This document shows positions 28,502 through 38,488 of a stretch of 64,000 nucleotides of DNA, piece after piece. Within the stretch, counting starts at the first letter, position 1; each line of letters starts with the position of its first letter. The stretch comes from Psychrobacter urativorans (GTDB lineage: Bacteria; Pseudomonadota; Gammaproteobacteria; Pseudomonadales; Moraxellaceae): assembly GCF_904846675.1 (NCBI RefSeq), contig NZ_CAJHBT010000015.1:1-64000 (forward strand). Reading direction: 5' to 3'. The notes beneath the pieces were generated by a model. The model made no database searches and was not told the origin of the DNA. It worked only from the letters and a program-made list of their open reading frames with translations. The translations under genes were made by a program, and so were the position numbers.

Positions 28502-30327
28502 TAGGTACGCTCCCCTTTTGATAACCACATATCGCGCATCGTTTGCCCAGCGATTTGCATTGGATACACATGCTCATTACGATCGACATAAACGTCAATA
28601 AATACCAGTTTATCTTTCATAGCCATCGCTTCAGCTATTTGTGCTTCCATGGTTTCAGGGTCAGTAATTTTGATACCGACGTGACCATAGCTCTCAGCTA
28701 ATTTGACAAAGTCTGGTAACGAGTTCATATACGAGTGCGCATGACGACCTTCATATAGCATGTCCTGCCACTGCTTGACCATACCTAACTGCGCATTGTT
28801 CAAGTTCAAGATCTTGACCGGTAAATTGTATTGTAAGCAAGTTGATAGCTCTTGGATATTCATCTGAATAGAGCCCTCCCCTGTAATACAAACCACATCG
28901 CGATCCGGATGAGCAAGCTTAGCGGCCATCGCATACGGCAGGCCAACGCCCATAGTACCAAGACCGCCTGAGTTAAGCCATTGGCGCGGCTCATTATAAG
29001 TGTAATAAAGGGCAGCAAACATCTGATGCTGACCGACGTCACTAGTAATAATGGCATTACCATTGGTTACTTTGCATAAGGCTTGTACCGCGCTTTGCGG
29101 CTTAATACCATGCTCAGTGCTGGTGTCATAACGCAAGCCATGACGCTTACGCCATTCATTAATCTGTGACCACCAGTCTAATAGTGCCGGCTGCTCTAGT
29201 TCTTTATCCTCACCAATGATCTCTAACATATCAGTCAGTACCGATTTTACATCGCCAACGATAGGAATATGAGTAAAGATAGTTTTCGAGATAGAAGTGG
29301 GATCAATATCAATATGAATAATGGTCGCATTAGGACAGAATTTTTTAACATTATTGGTCACGCGGTCATCAAAACGCGCACCAACGGCCAAGATAACATC
29401 GGCATGATGCATGCTCATGTTGGCCTCATAAGTGCCATGCATGCCTAGCATTCCCAAGAACTGACGATCAGAACCAGGAAAAGTTCCCAACCCCATTAAT
29501 GTATTGGTCACAGGCAGATTTAAGCGATGAGCAAGCTCGGTTAGCTCTTTGTGAGCTTTACTCCAAATGACGCCACCACCGGCATAAACTACCGGACGCT
29601 TCGATGCCAGTAAAGTCTCGACTGCTTTTTTGATTTGTCCGCCATGACCTTTCATTGAAGGCTGATAAGAACGTACGAAGACTTCTTCTGGATATTCGTA
29701 GGCGAATTTTTCATTGGGAGCAGTCGTGTCTTTAGGGACATCAATGACGACAGGACCTGGACGACCAGCCTGAGCTATATAAAAGGCTTTTTTGACAATC
29801 ATCGGGATTTCACTGGCATGACGCACTTGAAAGCTATGTTTGACAATAGGGCGTGACACCCCAATCATGTCTGTTTCTTGGAAGGCATCTTCGCCGATTA
29901 GGCTGCTCGGTACCTGTCCTGAGATTACAACCATCGGCACTGAATCCATAAAGGCCGTAGCAATAGCAGTGACCGTGTTGGTAGCGCCAGGACCTGATGT
30001 CGCCAGCACTACACCGGTGTTACCGGTTACACGTGAGTAAGCATCTGCCATGTGCCCAGCTGCTTGTTCATGGCGAACTAAGATATGCTCGATGTTTTCT
30101 TGCTGAAATAAGGCGTCATAGATATGCAGAACAGCGCCACCTGGATAGCCAAAGATATATTTGACACCCTCGTCAGTGAGGGCTTGTACCAACATTTCAG
30201 CACCTGTTAGCATCACCGGCTGCGTACTGTCTTCAGCAAGCAGTTGTTGTTTTTTATCAAAATTCTTAGCGGCATTAGCCGTTTGGGTATGTCCAGTCAT
30301 GTTCGGACTTTGCGTAGTTTGCGTCAC
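28501..30327 (-). CDS. ilvB: Acetolactate synthase, large (catalytic) subunit
   Basis: Thiamine-diphosphate enzyme that makes acetolactate or 2-aceto-2-hydroxybutyrate. The ThDP glutamate lies in [14 protein letters not shown]. The FAD region is central, and the Mg/ThDP-binding motif appears as [13 protein letters not shown] place the start at GTG 30327 (608 aa): AAAGGTG sits six bases upstream. The longest frame uses a TTG at 30351, and an ATG at 30300 lacks an SD. First gene of the ilvB-ilvN-ilvC operon. Confidence 0.94.
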   Translation of the reverse strand: MTQTTQSPNMTGHTQTANAAKNFDKKQQLLAEDSTQPVMLTGAEMLVQALTDEGVKYIFGYPGGAVLHIYDALFQQENIEHILVRHEQAAGHMADAYSRVTGNTGVVLATSGPGATNTVTAIATAFMDSVPMVVISGQVPSSLIGEDAFQETDMIGVSRPIVKHSFQVRHASEIPMIVKKAFYIAQAGRPGPVVIDVPKDTTAPNEKFAYEYPEEVFVRSYQPSMKGHGGQIKKAVETLLASKRPVVYAGGGVIWSKAHKELTELAHRLNLPVTNTLMGLGTFPGSDRQFLGMLGMHGTYEANMSMHHADVILAVGARFDDRVTNNVKKFCPNATIIHIDIDPTSISKTIFTHIPIVGDVKSVLTDMLEIIGEDKELEQPALLDWWSQINEWRKRHGLRYDTSTEHGIKPQSAVQALCKVTNGNAIITSDVGQHQMFAALYYTYNEPRQWLNSGGLGTMGVGLPYAMAAKLAHPDRDVVCITGEGSIQMNIQELSTCLQYNLPVKILNLNNAQLGMVKQWQDMLYEGRHAHSYMNSLPDFVKLAESYGHVGIKITDPETMEAQIAEAMAMKDKLVFIDVYVDRNEHVYPMQIAGQTMRDMWLSKGERT

Positions 30328-30540
30328 TGTCGTCACCTTTATCCATATCAAGAATGTATGCTCACTATGTCAAAGTGCAGCTGCTTTATGAGACAGCATG
30401 GGCCTTAAACACAGAAATTTGTGGGATTAGCTTTGTGATAGGAGGTTATCGATATACGATGACTAAATGCGAGCGCATTTATAAAAGAGGCTTATCATGA
30501 ATGACATTGCAGTTTCTAAAAGTGCAATCAAATTGAGAAA

Positions 30541-30609
30541 TTAAATAAGGGTTAACACTATTAACCGCACAATTAACAGTAGCCAACCATTATCAGGCTC
30601 GCACGTCAC
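30541..30609 (-). promoter_or_regulatory. Candidate ilv leader peptide (branched-chain-residue rich)
   Basis: A 22-codon frame on the minus strand, GTG-initiated, ends about 215 bases before ilvB. Its C-terminal half encodes WLLLIVRLIVLTLI, of which eleven of fourteen residues are Leu, Ile or Val. This is the composition expected of an attenuation leader in ilv operons. Weak points: no ATG, no convincing SD and no U-run terminator between it and ilvB. A hairpin ATTGCA / TGCAAT lies at 30505-30530. AT-rich DNA favours such codons by chance. Confidence 0.35.
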
Positions 30610-31095
30610 ATTGCAACTAGCATAGACACTATATTTAACGTATCAATTTAGCATATCAAAATAATAAGTTTATCTTAGTCGTTGTAGACCGATAAGTCCG
30701 GAAACAACCAACTCAAACAATAATAGCCATCATTATAATTACTATCGTTGTTAAGCTATTGTCACAAAGAAAGTAAACCACGCTCAGCTAATGATAAGTA
30801 GCGAGGTAGGTTTTACCTTCAAGTGCTACGGCAATATCATAAAAGCCGCTCACTGACCAATCAACTATCATTATAGTCGGTGGTTTGGGCATTATTGTCA
30901 AGACAAACTTATAAAGCCCATCCCTAACTAATGGTTATGGAACAATATACATTTATAAGTATTTTTTGTTAAAATTAGACCTACCATATCGACAGCTGTT
31001 TTGCCATTTGTAGACGTCTCTTGAATACGTCCTTCTATAGACACTACAGAATGTTCACGCTGACATATCAACACTCATCTTTTTTATGGATTAAA
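30610..31095. other. AT-rich intergenic region upstream of the ilv operon
   Basis: About 490 bases between the ilv leader (-) and the DUF4124 gene (+). It should contain both promoters. I see no gene, tRNA or strong terminator. A 15-codon frame on + at 30497 was considered and rejected. Confidence 0.35.
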
Positions 31096-31599
31096 ATGTT
31101 TGCTATCATCGCACATTCAACTATGATAAATACTGTCACTAAGCTTCTGATTAGAATCAGCACCATCTGTATGCTAGCACTCACTATGAATCCTAGTCAT
31201 GCTATTCAGGTCTATAAATCTATCGGGGCGCATGGAGAGGTAAAATATAGTCAGTATCTACCGCAAAACGGTAAAAACATCGAAGTCATTGAATTTCGTA
31301 GCGATGGCCGCCAAACGGATACGGGGCAATTGGCCGGTAAGACTGAAGCCAACCAGAATAATAATAACCAAAATGCTGAACAGCAGCGGGTAGCGCAACT
31401 AGAAGCTCGTATCCAAGAGCAAGAAGCCAACGCGAATGCGCAACGCTGTCAGTCTCTACGTAACAACCTAACCAATCTCAATGTTGGCGGGCGTATCTAC
31501 GAGATGGATACCAGCGGTAAACGCCAGTATCTTGATAGCCGCGAAATTGAGATAAAACGTGAGCGCGTCCAGCAAGCCATTAGTCAATATTGTAGTTAA
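31096..31599 (+). CDS. DUF4124 domain-containing exported protein
   Basis: The product has an N-terminal signal-peptide-like segment ending ...MLALTMNPSHA, then QVYKSIGAHGEVKYSQYLPQNGK, the DUF4124 pattern. A coiled-coil-prone, Gln/Asn/Glu-rich central part (NQNNNNQNAEQQRVAQLEARIQEQEA) follows. The C-terminus is a helical region with two cysteines (CQSLRNN and QYCS). It is likely periplasmic or envelope-associated; function unknown. The longest frame begins at 31021. I chose the ATG at 31096, with a weak GGA upstream (167 aa). The ATG at 31123 is the alternative. Confidence 0.65.
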   Translation: MFAIIAHSTMINTVTKLLIRISTICMLALTMNPSHAIQVYKSIGAHGEVKYSQYLPQNGKNIEVIEFRSDGRQTDTGQLAGKTEANQNNNNQNAEQQRVAQLEARIQEQEANANAQRCQSLRNNLTNLNVGGRIYEMDTSGKRQYLDSREIEIKRERVQQAISQYCS

Positions 31600-31661
31600 T
31601 TTAAGGTCTAAGCTTTTATTAATATTACTGCTAATGCCGCCCGACTTTTATCCAGCTGATA

Positions 31662-33416
31662 CTATATTGTAATTAATTGCATGACATGGCGAATGGCTGC
31701 AGGCATATCTTGTGCTTGTAGGCCGCGCTGTCCAATAAATAGCTGAGTATTTCTATCGGCAGCATGCGACGGCTGATTGACTAAGATATCTCCCGCCAAA
31801 CCGTGAATGAGTACCGCTTGGTGTAAGCTATGCTGCTCGTCTTCTAAATCCTGCTGCGCTAACAAGCCCGCGATAACCCCTGACAATACATCACCCATGC
31901 CAGCCGTTGCCATACCAGCATTACCGACGCCGCAGACATACACTTGCTCCTGTTTTAATACCTGCTCTAGTACCAAGGAGCCAGCCCCTTTGAGTACCCA
32001 GTCGCCACCGTATAATTCTACACCGTGTTTTATAGTAGTCAATCTATCACTCTCTACTTCATTTATTTCTTGATCAAGCAATCTAGCGGCTTCACCACTA
32101 TGCGGCGTCAAGCAAACTCGATGGACGTTGCTATATTCTCGCAGCTGAGCAACCAGTTCATGTTTATCCGCTTGTAGTGATGCCAAATGATATAGACCGT
32201 CTGCATCTATCACTATCGATTTATCGTGTGCCATAGCCGCTTGAACATAGCTAATAAACAACTCTTTTGCGGTTTTATCACGTCCAAGTCCCATACCAAT
32301 AGCAATCACACTGGCATCTTCAATCAAATTTTTTACACCATCCTGATCATGTAAGTTAATCGTCATCGCATCGGGTAATGACGTTAATAATGCCCCGTGA
32401 AAAGCCTGATGACAAGCCACTGTAATTTTACCCGCCCCTATCGCCATCGCACTAGCAGACGCCAATATAGAAGCACCGCCCATTCCTTGTGAACCGTCAA
32501 TCTGATTCCCCCCAATAACCAATACGTGTCCATAGCTGCCTTTATAGCTATTTTGCCGACGTGCAGATAAGCCATGCGCACTCGTTAATAGAGTCGCAGC
32601 CGGCACTACTGGCGCATAAGGTATCAACGGAATATCAAACACTTCTCCAGCATAATCCATTCCATCTTTGGTATGCAGACCAAACTTGCGCGCAATTAGG
32701 CATAGAGTCACATCAGCTTGAATCGCTACCTGGTCAAATACCTGTCCAGTAGAAGCAACCAATCCACTCGGAATATCAACAGCAACCACCAACGCGCTGC
32801 TAGCTTCAGCAGAGTGATTAAAGGCATGAATAGCCTTTTTATAAACTCCTGTCGCTGCACGATCAAAGCCAATTCCGAATAACGCATCGACATAAATATC
32901 TGCAGCCGGACAGTGAGCTTGCGAAGTTTTGGGGTTTTGATCATTTCGAGCTAACTCACTGTCCTCAAAACGCCGATAGGAACATGCAGCAGCAGCCATT
33001 TGCTGTGCCTTCATTGCATCAGATAACGCGTCAGTTGCTGCATCAGTGTCGATATCGATATTAAGGCCAACAGTCGTGACTTGTACTTGCCAGCCCGCTT
33101 GCTGTAGATAATGGGCTATCAACCAACCATCACCGCCGTTATTACCGTGACCGATCCAAATACTTACTCGTGATTGTCTGTGATGTTGACCATAAAGTTT
33201 GTCGCAGTTTGCTGAAGAACCTAATGAATCCTGATAATTCTGAGCATCAAGCTGAATAATTTGCTGCGCCATTTGCCATGCCGCTTGTTGCATCAGCGCA
33301 AAGCTATCATGCCCATGCGCAAACCATGCTTGCTCCATGGCATGAACTTGCTTGCTGCTATATAGAGCGATAGGTATATTTGACTGTGATAAAAGGGAAT
33401 AATTCTGTATTTGCAT
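31662..33416 (-). CDS. nnr: Bifunctional NAD(P)HX epimerase / ADP-dependent NAD(P)HX dehydratase
   Basis: Repairs hydrated NAD(P)H. The N-terminal YjeF_N epimerase domain (~residues 15-270) shows GHGNNGGDGW at 90-99 and DALFGIGFDR. The C-terminal kinase-like dehydratase domain (~290-580) shows GNQIDGSQGMGGASILA and the GNAGMATAGMGDVLSGVIAGLLAQ motif. 584 aa is longer than E. coli Nnr (~515) because of insertions, for example around 60-85 and 125-150. Divergent from queG, the usual gene neighbour. Clear ATG start at 33416. Confidence 0.93.
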   Translation of the reverse strand: MQIQNYSLLSQSNIPIALYSSKQVHAMEQAWFAHGHDSFALMQQAAWQMAQQIIQLDAQNYQDSLGSSANCDKLYGQHHRQSRVSIWIGHGNNGGDGWLIAHYLQQAGWQVQVTTVGLNIDIDTDAATDALSDAMKAQQMAAAACSYRRFEDSELARNDQNPKTSQAHCPAADIYVDALFGIGFDRAATGVYKKAIHAFNHSAEASSALVVAVDIPSGLVASTGQVFDQVAIQADVTLCLIARKFGLHTKDGMDYAGEVFDIPLIPYAPVVPAATLLTSAHGLSARRQNSYKGSYGHVLVIGGNQIDGSQGMGGASILASASAMAIGAGKITVACHQAFHGALLTSLPDAMTINLHDQDGVKNLIEDASVIAIGMGLGRDKTAKELFISYVQAAMAHDKSIVIDADGLYHLASLQADKHELVAQLREYSNVHRVCLTPHSGEAARLLDQEINEVESDRLTTIKHGVELYGGDWVLKGAGSLVLEQVLKQEQVYVCGVGNAGMATAGMGDVLSGVIAGLLAQQDLEDEQHSLHQAVLIHGLAGDILVNQPSHAADRNTQLFIGQRGLQAQDMPAAIRHVMQLITI

Positions 33417-33594
33417 AACTCAACCTCTGTTATTTTTGCCATTTATTGGTTTTATTATTATAAGCGTAGCAAAAGTTTGCTTAGCACTATGTATCGTTAT
33501 CAATACCAAAGCACTGTTAATTTATTCTTTATACTTGCGTGCTGTGTTATCTGGCTTATCATAGTGATATTCACGCTATCATTTATTGTCACTT

Positions 33595-34791
33595 ATGAAT
33601 ACAAAAACTGCAGAAAACGACTCCTCAGCAAACCATTTTTCAACAAACAGTATTGCAATGGTTAATACTTCTACGTTTGCGACCCCAGAGGACGTTAAAT
33701 ACTGGATTAAAGCGCAAGCGCAAGCATTAGGATTTGCTGATTGCGGCTTTTTATCGGTACATCACCCTTTATTTGCGCAACAAATGCAGCAACTACAAAA
33801 GTGGCTGGACAAGGGTTATGAAGGTCAATTGCAGTTTATGCATAACAACCATCATCTAAGGGCACATCCAGAACAATTAGTAGAAGGCGCAAAAACCATC
33901 ATCAGTGTGCGTATGGATTATCTGACCGAAGCACCGCAACCACGAACGGTAGAAGACAATAATCGTCCCAATAATGGCATTATTGCCCGTTATGCGCGTG
34001 GCCGTGATTATCATAAAACTATGCGTGGCCGTCTCAAGCAATTAGCGCTACAGATTGAGGCTATCTTACCTGAATGGCAACATCTAGATATTGGCGATAG
34101 TGCAGATTTTGTCTTTCGGCCATTTAGTGACTCTGCCCCTATCTTTGAGCGGCCAATAGCGGATGCGGCTGGGCTGGGTTGGACAGGAAAGCACACCTTA
34201 CTACTCAATAAACAAGCCGGCTCATTTTTCGTGTTGGGTGAGCTGTTTATCAGCTTAGAGCTACCTGAGGATAGACCCATTGAGGCGCACTGCGGCAGTT
34301 GTAGCGCTTGTATTGATATTTGCCCGACTCAAGCGATTGTCGCGCCCCATGAGCTGAATGCTGCTGCCTGCATCTCTTATTTAACCATTGAGCATGAAGG
34401 AGCTATAGATCATAAGTATCGCCGCGCTATCGGTAATCGCGTATTTGGCTGTGATGACTGCCAGCTGATTTGTCCTTGGAATCGCTATGCCAAGCTGACA
34501 TCAGTAGACGATTTTGCGCCCAGGCACAATCTTGATGACAGCAGCTTGCTGGAGTTATGGCAGTGGACTGAAGAAGAATTCTTACAGAAGACGCAAGGCA
34601 GTCCCATTAGGCGTACCGGCTACGTTAATTTTTTGCGTAACATTACTATCGGACTTGGTAATGCCAATGCTAGCTTTAACATCATTACCCAGTTGCACAC
34701 TAGATTAGGCTTTCACAGTGATATGCTGGATGAGCATATTCAATGGGCAATAGATGAGCAGCAAGGTAAATTGTGCAATATTAGTGAATAG
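33595..34791 (+). CDS. queG: Epoxyqueuosine reductase
   Basis: Cobalamin-dependent iron-sulfur enzyme that reduces epoxyqueuosine to queuosine in tRNA. Two 4Fe-4S motifs are clear: CGSCSACIDICPTQAI and CDDCQLICPWN. The N-terminal region has RYARGRDYHKTMRGRL, and KHTLLLN sits before the cluster domain. The longest frame opens with TTG at 33586. The ATG at 33595 gives 398 aa and no good SD; the ATG at 33661 would leave 376 aa, close to the E. coli length. Convergent terminator follows. Confidence 0.93.
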   Translation: MNTKTAENDSSANHFSTNSIAMVNTSTFATPEDVKYWIKAQAQALGFADCGFLSVHHPLFAQQMQQLQKWLDKGYEGQLQFMHNNHHLRAHPEQLVEGAKTIISVRMDYLTEAPQPRTVEDNNRPNNGIIARYARGRDYHKTMRGRLKQLALQIEAILPEWQHLDIGDSADFVFRPFSDSAPIFERPIADAAGLGWTGKHTLLLNKQAGSFFVLGELFISLELPEDRPIEAHCGSCSACIDICPTQAIVAPHELNAAACISYLTIEHEGAIDHKYRRAIGNRVFGCDDCQLICPWNRYAKLTSVDDFAPRHNLDDSSLLELWQWTEEEFLQKTQGSPIRRTGYVNFLRNITIGLGNANASFNIITQLHTRLGFHSDMLDEHIQWAIDEQQGKLCNISE

Positions 34792-34835
34792 CTACTAACA
34801 AAATTGGACATCAGCTATTTAGGCATCAGGCATAT

Positions 34836-34875
34836 AAAAAAACGCCCTTTAAATATTAAAGGACGTTTTTATTTT
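34836..34875. terminator. Intrinsic terminator, bidirectional, queG / kbp
   Basis: Arms AAAAACG-CCCTTTAA / TTAAAGG-ACGTTTTT (one mismatch) around a 3-base loop with A- and T-runs. It ends queG (+) and kbp (-). Confidence 0.85.
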
Positions 34876-34932
34876 TACTATTTACTATTTTTAACTAAGC
34901 TTAGCTAATCGTTAAAATTATCACTTAGAGAA

Positions 34933-35442
34933 TTATGGTTTAGGAATACGTAATACTTGACCAGGGTAAATCTTATTCGGATCAGACAGCATAGGCTTAT
35001 TGGCTTCAAAAATCTTCATATAGTCATCAGTTGAGCCATAAACGTTTTGGGCGATTTTAGACAAGCTATCGCCAGATTTTACGGTATACATGGTTGATTC
35101 TGGAGCATCTTCTTCGATACTAATATTGTCAATAACCTTTGCTACATGTTGTACGTTACCGATAGCAATAATAGCCTTTTCTCGATCCGCTTGAGTTTTA
35201 GCAGAACCACTAATTTCTGCAGTATCTGTTGAACCATTGTACTTAACTTTCAGATTACTAATATTTAGATGTTGCTGCTGGATACGGCTCAATAAAATAT
35301 TAGCAACTGACTGTGCAGAAGGTTCGGTGCTTTTCACTGGTGTATTTACATCAGCTTTAGTTTCAACTTTAGCCTGATGTTTATCATCGTCACGATTAAA
35401 AATCTTATCACCAATATCTTTTGCAAAACTGAAAACGCCCAT
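34933..35442 (-). CDS. kbp: BON and LysM domain protein (Kbp/YgaU-like)
   Basis: A 169-aa protein with a BON domain at residues ~40-105 (ANILLSRIQQQHL...GSAKTQADREKAIIAIGNV) and a C-terminal LysM domain (~118-167: YTVKSGDSLSKIAQNVYGSTDDYMKIFEANKPMLSDPNKIYPGQVLRIP). E. coli Kbp (149 aa) has the same order and is a cytosolic K+-binding protein. There is no signal peptide. The N-terminus MGVFSFAKDIGDKIF is family-like. AAGGAGCATTTAT gives a strong SD. It is monocistronic. Confidence 0.85.
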   Translation of the reverse strand: MGVFSFAKDIGDKIFNRDDDKHQAKVETKADVNTPVKSTEPSAQSVANILLSRIQQQHLNISNLKVKYNGSTDTAEISGSAKTQADREKAIIAIGNVQHVAKVIDNISIEEDAPESTMYTVKSGDSLSKIAQNVYGSTDDYMKIFEANKPMLSDPNKIYPGQVLRIPKP

Positions 35443-35675
35443 ATAAATGCTCCTTTGAATATTATTATTAGTAATGCCACTTTTGTTAAAGTGTTGATTA
35501 TCATGGCAATAAAAAAGTATCGATTACCACTGGTGATGAGTATAACAAAGGTGCAGAATTTGCATAGTAAGCGTATGTTGAGTAATGTTGATTTGATGTG
35601 GCTTATGTTAATAAAGCTTTAATACTAATATTTTAAACTTATGACAGCTGAGGTTATTTAGCTAAGTGATAGACA

Positions 35676-35710
35676 TAAAAAAACCGCCTATCTATAAAGA
35701 TAAGCGGCTT
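35676..35710 (-). terminator. Intrinsic terminator of acpP
   Basis: On the minus strand GCCGCTTATCT pairs with AGATAGGCGGT (one or two wobble/mismatched positions), followed by a T6-7 run about 30 bp past the acpP stop. Confidence 0.87.
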
Positions 35711-35737
35711 AGCACTATCTGCTATAGCAACTATTCA

Positions 35738-35974
35738 TTACAATTGGGCTTGTACGTAATCAATTGCTTTTTGTACCGTAGTCAATTCAGCTGAATCTTC
35801 ATCAGGAATAGTGATACCAAAATCACTTTCAAATGACATAACTAGTTCAACTAAATCTAACGAATCAGCACCTAAGTCTTCCATAAAAGAAGCCTCATTT
35901 TTGATGTCTTCAACATTCATACCCAATTGCTCTGCAACCGCAGATTTTACTCTTAGCTCAGTATCATTACTCAT
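35738..35974 (-). CDS. acpP: Acyl carrier protein
   Basis: Carries acyl chains during fatty-acid synthesis on a phosphopantetheine arm attached to S38 in the [12 protein letters not shown] motif. 78 aa, highly acidic, typical of AcpP. AAAAAGGGAGTTATT gives a good SD. It lies 269 bp downstream of fabG. That gap includes an extended -10 motif (TGTTATAAT, 36168-36176), so acpP probably has its own promoter, as in other bacteria. Confidence 0.97.
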   Translation of the reverse strand: MSNDTELRVKSAVAEQLGMNVEDIKNEASFMEDLGADSLDLVELVMSFESDFGITIPDEDSAELTTVQKAIDYVQAQL

Positions 35975-36243
35975 ATAAATAACTCCCTTTTTATCTATTA
36001 ATTTTAAAAACTATCAACTGGACGCTTTTTGAGCTGATAGCGTTATATAGAACGCAATACATTATGTCAGCTTTACAGCTTTAATACACCATAACGAGCG
36101 TTGAATTTTATTTAATGTCGGATAAAGACTGATTATAATACAGGTCTTTGACATAAAAGCATTTAACATTATAACACTCTTTATTAGAGTTTACACTCGT
36201 TCACACAGATTTTCATTATACAGATGTAACGTTTTTATTCATG

Positions 36244-36972
36244 CTACATGTACATACCGCCGTTGACGGGAATGACAGCACCAGTAATATAGCTGGCTTC
36301 ATCACTCGCTAGGAACAATACTGCGGCGGCGATGTCTTCTGGTTGCCCAAGTCGTCCGATAGGTACCGCATCTAGCATAGAGTTGAGCAAGCGCTCGTCA
36401 AGCTCATCGGTCATATCGGTTTCAATAAGACCGGGAGCGACACAGTTAATAGTCACTTGTCGAGAACCGATTTCACGTGCTAGCGTACGACTAAATCCTT
36501 CGACACCAGCTTTAGTCGCAGCATAGTTCGATTGTCCGGCATTGCCCATTTGTGCAACCACAGAGCTGATATTAATGATACGACCGCGACGGGCTTTCAT
36601 CATACCGCGAACAGCGCGTTTACTCATGCGGTATACGGATGATAAGTTGGTATCAACCACATTCTCCCAGTCTTCATCTTTCATGCGCATCAATAAACCA
36701 TCTTGGGTGATACCCGCATTATTGACCAGCACTTGCACGGCACTGTAAACACTTTCAATCTCTTCGAACAGCTTATCAATCTGCGCGCTATCTCGCACGT
36801 CCAAAACACGTCCAATGCCCCCTGAATCGTGCAAATAGCTATCAATGAGCGCTGCGCCCTTTTCAGTCGTCGCAGTGCCAATGACAAAATGTCCTTCTTT
36901 TGCAAAACGCTTGGCAACCGCTTTCCCAATACCTCGGCTGGCACCAGTCACTAAAGTAATTGTCCGACTCAT
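36244..36972 (-). CDS. fabG: 3-oxoacyl-[acyl-carrier-protein] reductase
   Basis: NADPH-dependent reductase in the elongation cycle. Classical SDR layout in 242 aa: TGASRGIG at residues 9-16, NNAG at ~84-87, and the catalytic residues N109, S137, Y150 and K154 (YAATK). The ATG overlaps the fabD stop by one base (TAATG), and AGAGGT is the SD, so this start replaces the longer frame at 37083. Translationally coupled to fabD. Confidence 0.97.
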   Translation of the reverse strand: MSRTITLVTGASRGIGKAVAKRFAKEGHFVIGTATTEKGAALIDSYLHDSGGIGRVLDVRDSAQIDKLFEEIESVYSAVQVLVNNAGITQDGLLMRMKDEDWENVVDTNLSSVYRMSKRAVRGMMKARRGRIINISSVVAQMGNAGQSNYAATKAGVEGFSRTLAREIGSRQVTINCVAPGLIETDMTDELDERLLNSMLDAVPIGRLGQPEDIAAAVLFLASDEASYITGAVIPVNGGMYM

Positions 36973-37937
36973 TATAATACCTCTATTAGTTTGTCTAATC
37001 TGGCAGGCTTGTCTACCGGATAGCTGACAATAGGATGCGCTTGGCGCTTGGCCAGATTGGTTAGCACATTGCCATTGCCGCACTCAATTAAAAGATTAAT
37101 CTGTTTATCAGCCAGCTCCTGCATGGTCTGGGACCACAATACAGGTTCGCTCAGCTGCTCAGTTAATGCTTGCTTGATACCTAACGTGCTGGTCTCAACG
37201 CGGGCATGACGGTTTTGGATGACAGGGATATGAGCCTGATCAAACTTGATAGCAGCTAAGGCTTCAGCAAGCGCACTACTCGCCGGCTGCATCAACGCAC
37301 AATGCGAAGGGACGCTAACCTTTAGAGGAATGGCTTTTTTACCGGTATTTTGCACTTTATCAATTACTGCAGTCACACCAGCCGCATTACCCGATACCAC
37401 CACTTGGCCTGGACTATTGAAGTTCGCCGCATTGACGACTGCTCCATCGACGTGTTCAGTCGCTTGCTCACATAAGGTCTCAACGCGGTGGTCCTCTAAC
37501 CCTAATACGGCGGCCATAGCCGTATCAACACCAATCACTGCCTCTTGCATCAACTGACCACGTTTGTGAACTAAGCGTATTGCATCAGCGAAAGAGAGCA
37601 CCCCAGCCGCACAAAGGGCACTGTATTCACCCAAAGAGTGACCCGCTAGATAAAGAGGCGCTTTGTCTAACTTGTCTTGCAAGATACGCCAAATGGCGAT
37701 GCTAGCAGTCAACAATGCTGGTTGTGTATATTGCGTTTGGTTCAATCGCTCTTCATCTTGGCAAATTGCCCACAAGTCTTCACCAAGTGCGGCGCTGGCT
37801 TCAGCAAAAGTAGCGCGAATTTCAGGATAAATTTCTGCAAGCTCAGAGGTCATACCAACCGCTTGCGAGCCTTGTCCAGGAAAGATAATTGCAATACGTA
37901 GTGGCTGTTTTATTGTCATATCGGGTGCAGATGCCAT
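36972..37937 (-). CDS. fabD: Malonyl-CoA:ACP transacylase
   Basis: Loads malonyl groups on ACP. GQGSQAVGM is near the N-terminus. The nucleophile is S101 in AGHSLGEYSAL, the catalytic histidine is H212 in VSVPSHCALM, and 321 aa is normal. I take the ATG at 37937, with AAGGA nine bases upstream, rather than the TTG at 37943. First gene of the fabD-fabG unit. The genes plsX and fabH, usually found just upstream, are not here. Confidence 0.96.
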   Translation of the reverse strand: MASAPDMTIKQPLRIAIIFPGQGSQAVGMTSELAEIYPEIRATFAEASAALGEDLWAICQDEERLNQTQYTQPALLTASIAIWRILQDKLDKAPLYLAGHSLGEYSALCAAGVLSFADAIRLVHKRGQLMQEAVIGVDTAMAAVLGLEDHRVETLCEQATEHVDGAVVNAANFNSPGQVVVSGNAAGVTAVIDKVQNTGKKAIPLKVSVPSHCALMQPASSALAEALAAIKFDQAHIPVIQNRHARVETSTLGIKQALTEQLSEPVLWSQTMQELADKQINLLIECGNGNVLTNLAKRQAHPIVSYPVDKPARLDKLIEVL

Positions 37938-38305
37938 AGCCAATATTCCTTAAGTAAATTGGAAATGTCCCTAGAATGAATCGGGTATTATTTTAGAATC
38001 GTGTTGTAGAATTAGGTACGTTTTAAGATATTATTTTAAGAAGAAATCAATAATAGCTGATTATTACTAAACTATACACGGCTGCAGCTTATTATTATAG
38101 TTGGGGGTTGTCTATTATAATTAGTAACTGCCCTACAAAAACTAAATAACAAAAAGCCAAGTTATTCGGCTACATAATATATATTAGCAAAATAACTTGG
38201 CTTTTGTTAACCCAACGCTTACTGCCTGATGATAATCGTATAGAACACTGTAGCGGCTTATTGCCACTATAATAGTCCCAAATCAATTTTCAAAAAGACA
38301 GTAAA
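37938..38305. other. Intergenic region fabD / rpmF
   Basis: About 370 AT-rich bases containing the rpmF terminator (below). The rest should hold the fabD promoter. I see no other gene, and specifically no trace of plsX or fabH. Confidence 0.5.
38152..38205 (-). terminator. Long-stem intrinsic terminator downstream of rpmF
   Basis: A perfect 15-bp stem (AAAAGCCAAGTTATT / AATAACTTGGCTTTT) with a 24-base loop. On the minus strand it is followed by TTTTTGTTATTT. It is about 100 bp past the rpmF stop and should insulate fabD from read-through. Confidence 0.75.
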
Positions 38306-38488
38306 TTATGCGTCTTGACTGACTTTAAACATTTGACGACCACGGTAAAAACCATCTTTAGTCATATGATGACGACGATGTTTTTCGCCAGTGGTGGCAT
38401 CTACGCTGAGCTCAGCCACAGTCATATGGTGATGTGAACGGCGCATGTCACGACGAGAACGGCTTTTGCGGCTTTTTTGAACGGCCAT
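38306..38488 (-). CDS. rpmF: 50S ribosomal protein L32
   Basis: A 60-aa basic protein starting [20 protein letters not shown], with [10 protein letters not shown] near the end, typical of L32. No zinc CxxC pairs are present, so it is the zinc-independent form. It is downstream of yceD, its usual partner, but a 408-bp gap separates the two. GGAGCTATATC before the ATG is a good SD. Confidence 0.96.
   Translation of the reverse strand: MAVQKSRKSRSRRDMRRSHHHMTVAELSVDATTGEKHRRHHMTKDGFYRGRQMFKVSQDA

Noticed and set aside
30465..30480. Near-palindrome AAATGCG-AG-CGCATTT upstream of ilvB, as an attenuator terminator
   Set aside because: The loop is only 2-4 bases and no T-run follows on the minus strand.
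30497..30544. 15-codon + strand frame MNDIAVSKSAIKLRN with an SD-like AGAGGC
   Set aside because: It is too short, has no downstream + gene nearby, and its sequence has no recognisable composition or homology.
33411..33665. 84-codon + strand frame between nnr and queG
   Set aside because: It overlaps the queG start in another frame, lacks an SD and has no recognisable domain. Hydrophobic content follows from the AT-rich sequence.
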